9,832 bases of DNA. Origin: an uncultured Eubacteriales bacterium. GTDB lineage: Bacteria; Bacillota; Clostridia; Oscillospirales; Oscillospiraceae. Position numbers and translations under genes: made by a program. The stretch spans positions 1 to 9,832 of the forward strand of contig UQGU01000073.1 of the NCBI GenBank assembly GCA_900540635.1, read 5' to 3'. The notes under the pieces were generated by a model, which ran no database searches, was not told where the DNA came from, and worked only from the letters and a program-made list of their open reading frames with translations. Of the stretch, positions 6,009 through 9,832 are shown one piece after another (position 1 is the first letter of the stretch; every line of letters begins with the position of its first letter).

Positions 6009-7068
6009 TGGAAGCTGCCTCCTTCTTCTCTTTCCGGAACAGGCCGGAAACCTTGTCCACTGCAACGGACACCCCATCCTTGACCTTGGGGGACCAGGTG
6101 AAGAGCATGACAAGGATCAAAACGATGGCATAGATGATCATCCGGTAATCCTGCAGGCCGCGCATGGCCTCCGGCAGGATATAGAGCACGGTGGCGGAGA
6201 TGATGGAGCCCAGGATATTGCCCATGCCGCCCAGGACCACGAACACCAGAATGTTGATAGAGGTATTGAAGTTGAACTTGGAGGCGGTGATGGAGCCGTA
6301 GTTCATGGCGTACAGGGCACCGGCCATACCGGCCAGGAATGCGGAGACCACAAAGGCCTTCATGCGGAAGGCGGTGACATTGATGCCCACGGACTCTGCA
6401 GCGATCCGGTTATCCCGGACGGCCTTGATGGCCCGGCCTTCCTTGGAGTTGATCAGGTTCTGCACCACGAACAGGGTGAAGAGGATCAGCACGAAGCCGA
6501 TTGCAAAGGTAGAGAGCTTGGCAATGCCCGTAGCGCCCCGGGGACCGGAGATGATCATCTTTCCGCCCTCGGCCAGGGTCAGGCCCTCGGTCTTGAGGGT
6601 GGCGTGCAGACCGGTTTCGTCCACGCCCAGGTAGAGGTTGCCGAAAATATTCTTCATGATCTCGCCAAAGGCCAGGGTCACAATGGCCAGATAGTCGCCC
6701 CGGAGCCGCAGCACGGGAATGCCGATGACAAAGCCGACCAGGCCCGCCAGCACACCGCCGACGATCATGCCGATCACCAGCCGCAGCACCCCATTGGGCA
6801 CCGCCCCGGCCAGCAGAGATGTGACAATAATGCCTGTGAACGCGCCGATGCCCATGAAGCCCGCATGGCCCAGGCTCAGTTCCCCGCAGATACCCACCAG
6901 CAGGTTCAAAGAAACCGCCAGAACGATATAGGCACAGGCCGGAACCAGGAAGCCCCTGGTGGTGCTGTTCAGCTTGCCCTGGGCGGACAGAAGCTGCAAA
7001 ATGAGGAATGCAGCCGTCACCAGGATATAGGTGGATGCATTTTTGATTTGATTCAGCTTTTTCTTCAT
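6001..7068 (-). CDS. livM: Branched-chain amino acid ABC transporter permease LivM
   Basis: This 355-residue polytopic permease forms the channel with LivH. Hydrophobic segments run from about residue 13 to 325, and the cytoplasmic EAA-type loop that contacts the ATPases is visible at about 209-231 (KEGRAIKAVRDNRIAAESVG). The LivM hallmark SLNLLVGICGELSLGHAGF lies at about 53-71, and GDYLAIVTLAFGEI at about 124-137. A polar stretch of about 35 residues (147-182) sits between helices. The C-terminal tail is highly charged. ATG 7068 is preferred, with GAGGTG about 7 nt upstream that overlaps the livH stop; an in-frame GTG at 7077 is the alternative. The gap to livH is 10 bp. Confidence 0.94.
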   Translation of the reverse strand: MKKKLNQIKNASTYILVTAAFLILQLLSAQGKLNSTTRGFLVPACAYIVLAVSLNLLVGICGELSLGHAGFMGIGAFTGIIVTSLLAGAVPNGVLRLVIGMIVGGVLAGLVGFVIGIPVLRLRGDYLAIVTLAFGEIMKNIFGNLYLGVDETGLHATLKTEGLTLAEGGKMIISGPRGATGIAKLSTFAIGFVLILFTLFVVQNLINSKEGRAIKAVRDNRIAAESVGINVTAFRMKAFVVSAFLAGMAGALYAMNYGSITASKFNFNTSINILVFVVLGGMGNILGSIISATVLYILPEAMRGLQDYRMIIYAIVLILVMLFTWSPKVKDGVSVAVDKVSGLFRKEKKEAASNE

Positions 7069-7078
7069 AGGGCACACC

Positions 7079-7960
7079 TCAAACCTTCTCCTGGACCTGC
7101 TTGCCCAGCAGACCCGCAGGCTTCACCAGCAAAATGACGATCAGCACGGCGAACACAATGGCGTCGCTGAACTGGGGGCTTAGGTAGGCCTTGCTGAAGG
7201 TCTCGATGATACCCAGCAGAATGCCGCCCAGCATAGCGCCGGGGATGGAGCCGATGCCGCCGAAGACCGCCGCCGTAAAGGCGCGGATGCCGGGCATGGA
7301 GCCGGTGGTGGGCTGCAGGGTGGGCACGGTGGAGCACAGCAGCACGCCTGCAATGGCCGCCAGGGCGGAGCCGATGGCAAAGGTGGTGGAGATGGTCTTG
7401 TTCACGCTGATGCCCATGAGCTCGGCGGCCTCCCGGTCCTCGGACACGGCCCGCATGGCCTTGCCGGTACGGGTGCTGCCGGTGAACCAGGTCAGACCAA
7501 CCATGATGATGACGGAGGCAATGATGGTCACGATGACCTCCCCCGTGATGACCAGCTGGCCGTCAAACAGCCGCAGGGGCTGGAAGGTGACGATGCTGGT
7601 ATAGTTCTTGGGGCTGGAGGACCAGATGAGCTGGGCGGCGTTTTGCAGGAAATAGCTGACGCCGATGGCCGTGATCAGCACCGCCAGGCTGGGGGTTCCC
7701 CGCAGAGGCTTATAGGCCAGAGCCTCGATGAGCATGCCCAGCACGGTACACACCGCCATAGCCGCCAGGATGGAGACCACAACAGGCAGCCCTAAGTAAT
7801 TGGTGACGCAGAAGGAAATGTAAGCGCCCACCATGATGATGTCGCCGTGGGCGAAGTTCAGCATTTTGGCAATGCCATAAACCATGGTGTAGCCCAGGGC
7901 GATGATGGCATACACGGAGCCAATGCTGATGCCGTTAATCAGATACTGAATGATTTTCAT
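7079..7960 (-). CDS. livH: Branched-chain amino acid ABC transporter permease LivH
   Basis: This 293-residue permease partners LivM. Recognisable LivH features are the N-terminal GISIGSVYAIIALGYTMVYG (10-29), LNFAHGDIIMVGAY (34-47), and the EAA-type ATPase-contact loop TGKAMRAVSEDREAAELMGI (165-184). The glycine-rich FGGIGSIPGAMLGGILLG lies at 233-250. Multiple hydrophobic helices cover the whole length. ATG 7960 is preceded by GAGGGG at about 6 nt, a modest ribosome binding site. It follows livK after a 112-bp gap containing a stable hairpin, so it is probably co-transcribed but at lower abundance. Confidence 0.95.
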   Translation of the reverse strand: MKIIQYLINGISIGSVYAIIALGYTMVYGIAKMLNFAHGDIIMVGAYISFCVTNYLGLPVVVSILAAMAVCTVLGMLIEALAYKPLRGTPSLAVLITAIGVSYFLQNAAQLIWSSSPKNYTSIVTFQPLRLFDGQLVITGEVIVTIIASVIIMVGLTWFTGSTRTGKAMRAVSEDREAAELMGISVNKTISTTFAIGSALAAIAGVLLCSTVPTLQPTTGSMPGIRAFTAAVFGGIGSIPGAMLGGILLGIIETFSKAYLSPQFSDAIVFAVLIVILLVKPAGLLGKQVQEKV

Positions 7961-7987
7961 GAAATCCCCTCTCTTTGTTTCAACAGC

Positions 7988-8066
7988 CTATGACAGCGTC
8001 AAGGCCTTTGCCGTTCTCATAGACTGCTGAGACGGGATGGAGGGTCTCCCCTCCATCCCTTGCAGT
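7988..8066 (-). promoter_or_regulatory. Stable intercistronic hairpins between livK and livH
   Basis: On the minus strand GGGATGGAGGG pairs perfectly with CCCTCCATCCC over 11 bp around a GAGA (GNRA-type) tetraloop (8034-8059). An outer ACTGC/GCAGT helix (8023-8027 with 8062-8066) extends it. A second inverted repeat, CTATGA/TCATAG (7988-7993 with 8017-8022), follows. No T run follows either, so they are not ordinary terminators. Position right after the livK stop suggests 3'-end protection of livK mRNA and differential expression within the operon. Confidence 0.7.
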
Positions 8067-8072
8067 TATGAA

Positions 8073-9260
8073 TCAGTCCATAGGAACGTACACGCCGTTC
8101 TCAACAACCACAGCGGCAGGAGACTTGGAGATCATGCCGTTCTCGTCCCAGTGCATGCCGGTGCCGGTCAGGCCGTCAACGGTCATGGTGGCGAACTGTG
8201 CCTTCAGCGCATCGCAGATCTCGGAAGCGGACTCATTGCCGGTGATGCCGGCAGCGGTCATGGCATTGTAGATCGCGTAGATGACGTCGTAGCCGTCAGC
8301 GGCGAACTGGTTGGGCACCAGGCCGTCCATCTTCTCCTTGAACTTGGCAACGAAGGACTGGGTAGCCTCGTCGGTGGCGTTGGCATCGAAGGGAGTCATC
8401 AGAGCCAGGCCCTCGGCCAGAGAGGTGTCGAAGCCTTCCACGGTCAGGATGCCGTCCATGCCGTCGCAGCCGAAGAACTTGGGTGCATAGCTGATGCGGT
8501 TGGCATAGGTCAGGATCTGAGAAGCCTCGGTGTAGTAGATGGGCAGGAAGACCAGATCGGCACCTGCATCCTGGCACTGGGTGACCTGGGTGGACAGGTC
8601 AGCCTTGTTGTCAGCGGTGTAGGAAGTGGTAGCAACGATTTCAACGCCCAGCTCGGCAGCCTTGGCCTTGAAGCCGTTGTACAGGCCGGTGGAGTAGTCA
8701 TCGGAGGAATCGTAGATGATGCCGACCTTGGAGCCGGTATACTTGGTGGAGACCAGCTCGGCTGCGGAAGCGCCCTGGTTGGGGTCGGTGAAGCACATCT
8801 GGAAGATGTTGTCGCCGCTGGTTGCCAGAGCCTCGGCAGAGGCGGAGGGAGTCAGGTTGAACATATTGTCAGCCGCGGATTCGGGAGCCACCGCCAGAGC
8901 GGAGCCGGTGGTGACCTGACCGGCCATGACCTGCATGCCCCAGTCCTTCAGGACATTGTAGGCGGAAACGGCCTTTTCGCCGTCGGCCTCGTCATCCTGT
9001 GCGTTGAACTCGATCTGCAGGCCGCCCTTGGCGTTGATCTCCTCAACGGCGACCTCCATGCCGGCCTTCACGGCCAGGCCATAGGCGGAGGCACCGCCGG
9101 TCAGGGGGCCGGACATGCCGATCTTTACGGTGCCGGTGCCTTCGGCAGCAGCCGTGGTCGCGGCGGCGGTGGTGGAAGTGCCGGAAGAGCTGTTGCCGCA
9201 GCCTGCGAAGGAAGCGGCGACCAGGGCCAGAGCCATGGTCAAAGCAAGTACCTTTTTCAT
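8073..9260 (-). CDS. livK: Branched-chain amino acid ABC transporter substrate-binding lipoprotein
   Basis: This 395-residue binding protein (type I periplasmic-binding fold, Peripla_BP_6/LivJ-K family) captures substrate outside the membrane and delivers it to LivHM. The N-terminus is a lipoprotein signal: MKK, a hydrophobic stretch, then lipobox FAGC with Cys21 as the lipidation site. A Ser/Thr/Ala-rich linker runs to about residue 43. The mature domain begins with VKIGMSGPLTGGASAYG, typical of the family's ligand-proximal first loop. ATG 9260 is preceded by AAGGAG at 9 nt. An intrinsic terminator (9290-9319) lies between it and the operon promoter, so livK expression appears to require read-through. 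BCAA specificity comes from family and operon context; some members bind other amino acids or amides. Confidence 0.93.
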   Translation of the reverse strand: MKKVLALTMALALVAASFAGCGNSSSGTSTTAAATTAAAEGTGTVKIGMSGPLTGGASAYGLAVKAGMEVAVEEINAKGGLQIEFNAQDDEADGEKAVSAYNVLKDWGMQVMAGQVTTGSALAVAPESAADNMFNLTPSASAEALATSGDNIFQMCFTDPNQGASAAELVSTKYTGSKVGIIYDSSDDYSTGLYNGFKAKAAELGVEIVATTSYTADNKADLSTQVTQCQDAGADLVFLPIYYTEASQILTYANRISYAPKFFGCDGMDGILTVEGFDTSLAEGLALMTPFDANATDEATQSFVAKFKEKMDGLVPNQFAADGYDVIYAIYNAMTAAGITGNESASEICDALKAQFATMTVDGLTGTGMHWDENGMISKSPAAVVVENGVYVPMD

Positions 9261-9289
9261 GTTTCTTTTCTCCTTTACTTACAAAACTA

Positions 9290-9319
9290 CAAAAAAGCGG
9301 CTGCGCAGCGCAGCCGCTT
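9290..9319 (-). terminator. Intrinsic terminator upstream of livK (candidate attenuator)
   Basis: AAGCGGCTGC and GCAGCCGCTT form a 10-bp GC-rich stem around a 5-nt loop (9295-9319). On the minus strand the stem runs directly into six T (9291-9296, the last two within the stem). It lies between the leader ORF (stop at 9351) and the livK ribosome binding site (9270-9275), in the path of transcription from the only good promoter I see for livK. Confidence 0.88.
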
Positions 9320-9320
9320 C

Positions 9321-9409
9321 TTCATACGAAAGATGAATCCCCGGCCGCTTTCAGTTCTGGATCATAATGGGCAGCAGGCGCAGAATGCCTACCCGCAAAC
9401 CGGCCAGAA
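9321..9409 (-). promoter_or_regulatory. Alternative base-pairing segments of the liv leader
   Basis: Four segments stand out, read on the minus strand. A is CTGGCCG (9401-9407). B is AAAGCGGCCGG (9341-9351). C and D are the two arms of the terminator. A can pair with CGGCCGG of B (7 bp, one G-T). Alternatively AAAGCGGC of B can pair with GCCGCTTT of D (9294-9301, 8 bp), which would break the terminator stem; the two B pairings overlap at 9344-9347. Other dyads are TTCTGG/CCAGAA (9404-9409 with 9355-9360), GGTAGGC/GCCTGCT (9387-9393 with 9373-9379, with wobble) and TTCAT/ATGAA (9321-9325 with 9333-9337). Which fold wins was not computed. Confidence 0.45.
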
Positions 9410-9479
9410 GAAGCTGAGGAACCTCCAACGCGCAGGCCGCCGGACAGGCGCTGTGAAACTGTGCATTTGCCATTTCCAT
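9351..9479 (-). CDS. Putative BCAA-rich leader peptide of the liv operon
   Basis: This 42-codon ORF starts at ATG 9479, with GAGGAGG (9488-9494) 8 nt upstream and a strong promoter just beyond. The first half is ordinary (MEMANAQFHSACPAACA). From residue 18 to 40, 13 of 23 residues are Leu, Val or Ile, including LLL at 23-25 and two more Leu at 35-36. It ends at 9351 and is followed after 31 nt by an intrinsic terminator, then by livK. This order (promoter, short ORF rich in the regulated amino acid, terminator, structural genes) is that of leader-peptide attenuators such as ilv and leu. A ribosome paused at Leu23-25 would cover segment A (9401-9407). The alternative is a small membrane peptide, since the same residues make a hydrophobic helix, though two Arg interrupt it. 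Confidence 0.6.
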   Translation of the reverse strand: MEMANAQFHSACPAACALEVPQLLLAGLRVGILRLLPIMIQN

Positions 9480-9509
9480 TTCGGTGACCTCCTCGTTTGA
9501 TGTGCCCAT

Positions 9510-9538
9510 ATTGTATCTCGCTCAAGGACATTTGTCAA
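9510..9538 (-). promoter_or_regulatory. Promoter of the liv leader and operon
   Basis: On the minus strand a perfect TTGACA (9533-9538) is followed after 17 bp by TACAAT (9510-9515, five of six consensus bases). The start would be near 9503, only about 9 nt before the leader ribosome binding site, which leaves no room for a riboswitch before the leader ORF. AT-rich DNA lies upstream (9541-9600). Confidence 0.85.
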
Positions 9539-9564
9539 CAAGGTAAACACTACATATAACACTT

Positions 9565-9586
9565 CACAATTCCTTAATTTTTTGTG
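9565..9586. other. AT-rich dyad upstream of the liv promoter
   Basis: CACAA (9565-9569) and TTGTG (9582-9586) are inverted around 12 AT-rich bases, centred about 70 bp upstream of the predicted start. Position fits an activator site or UP-type element, but the arms are short and I cannot match it to a named regulator. Confidence 0.2.
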
Positions 9587-9663
9587 CAAAAATACCAAGG
9601 CCCATTTGTCTCTCTCATTCGGACAGCTGTCTGCCGGGAAAAGAAAAAGCTCCCCCCACGGGC

Positions 9664-9690
9664 AAAAAAAGCTCCCCTGCAAGGGGAGCT
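9664..9690 (-). terminator. Minus-strand intrinsic terminator at the edge of the repeat element
   Basis: AGCTCCCC (9670-9677) pairs with GGGGAGCT (9683-9690). On the minus strand the stem runs into seven T (9664-9670). It would stop a leftward transcript entering from beyond the right edge and so insulate the liv promoter. A direct copy of AAAAAGCTCCCC also occurs at 9644-9655, without its partner arm. Confidence 0.8.
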
Positions 9691-9832
9691 GGCAGGGCGC
9701 AGCCCTGACTGAGGAGAGGCGTAACGGGCGAGAGCGGCAAGAAAAGGACGCGCGACTTACCAGCCGCTCACTTGCGCAACGCCCCTCTTCCACCACCGCC
9801 TACGGCGGCGGTCCCCCTTCCCCGGAGGGGAA
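9670..9832. repeat. Multi-hairpin intergenic repeat (REP/MITE-like), reaching the window end
   Basis: This non-coding stretch is a string of short perfect hairpins: AGCTCCCC/GGGGAGCT (9670-9690), CAGGGC-GCA-GCCCTG (9693-9707), CCGCC-TAC-GGCGG (9796-9808) and TTCCCC-GGA-GGGGAA (9818-9832). Its style matches abundant intergenic repeats that I recall from Oscillospiraceae-type genomes, but that is memory, not a search. Frames across it are not protein-like. The element may continue past the window. There is no transposase here, so any mobility would need help in trans. Confidence 0.55.

Noticed and set aside
5788..7137. Long plus-strand open frame opposite livM and livG
   Set aside because: It is His/Gln/Asp-rich antisense shadow of two strongly identified transporter genes, with no start signals.
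8037..9500. Long plus-strand open frame opposite livK and the leader
   Set aside because: It is antisense to livK, Gly/Val/Asp-rich, and spans the terminator and leader. No ribosome binding site.
9285..9510. T-box or amino acid riboswitch upstream of livK
   Set aside because: Only about 9 nt separate the predicted start from the leader ribosome binding site, and I see no T-box consensus (TGGNACC-type antiterminator bulge). A translated leader fits better.
9622..9631. Palindrome GACAGCTGTC as an operator or restriction-related site
   Set aside because: A single 10-bp palindrome with no partner site and about 110 bp upstream of the liv -10 element; it is compatible with chance.
9389..9796. 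Minus-strand open frame of 135 codons across the right-end repeat and the liv promoter
   Set aside because: It runs through a hairpin repeat, a terminator and a strong promoter, and its product is Arg/Ser/Pro-rich with no domain-like pattern.

Overview
The window looks like chromosomal DNA of an endospore-forming, GC-rich clostridial Firmicute, probably Oscillospiraceae-like. The reasons are a SipL-type spore-coat morphogenesis gene, tRNA genes with encoded CCA, AGGAGG-type ribosome binding sites, TTGACA/TATAAT-type promoters spaced by 17 bp, GC-rich third codon positions, and a multi-hairpin intergenic repeat of the kind I associate with that group. The family assignment is inference.

Layout. 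Positions 1-800 hold a minus-strand tRNA block. It contains three tandem tRNA-Leu(CAG) copies at an exact 117-bp period (the leftmost is cut by the window edge), then tRNA-Ser(TGA) and tRNA-Ser(GCT). Two promoters with the same architecture (TTGACA, 17 bp, TAATAT) drive the Leu array and the Ser pair, and a terminator separates them. Positions 851-1323 hold a small GtrA-family membrane protein gene (minus). It is divergent from a D-lactate dehydrogenase gene (1491-2483, plus), which has its own promoter and terminator. A SipL-like gene (2698-4173, minus) converges on ldhA and has a promoter resembling a mother-cell sigma-E site. A possible small Cys-rich membrane protein (4250-4399) lies between it and the next operon.

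Positions 4401-9540 are one minus-strand branched-chain amino acid ABC transporter operon in the order leader - livK - livH - livM - livG - livF - terminator. LivK is a lipoprotein that captures ligand outside the membrane, LivH and LivM form the channel, and LivG and LivF are the ATPases. livHMGF are nearly contiguous or overlapping. livK is set apart by a 112-bp gap containing an 11-bp hairpin with a GAGA loop, a plausible means of making more binding protein than channel.

The most interesting part is the livK leader (9290-9538). A strong promoter and a strong ribosome binding site precede a 42-codon ORF whose last half is very rich in Leu/Val/Ile. This is followed by a strong intrinsic terminator located before livK. 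Short complementary segments allow a mutually exclusive pairing scheme in which a ribosome stalled on the Leu run would favour antitermination. This reads as a leader-peptide attenuator for BCAA uptake. The components are visible in the sequence; the mechanism is inferred.

The right end (9664-9832) is a multi-hairpin intergenic repeat whose first hairpin is also a minus-strand terminator. I found no defence system, CRISPR array, insertion sequence or phage gene.
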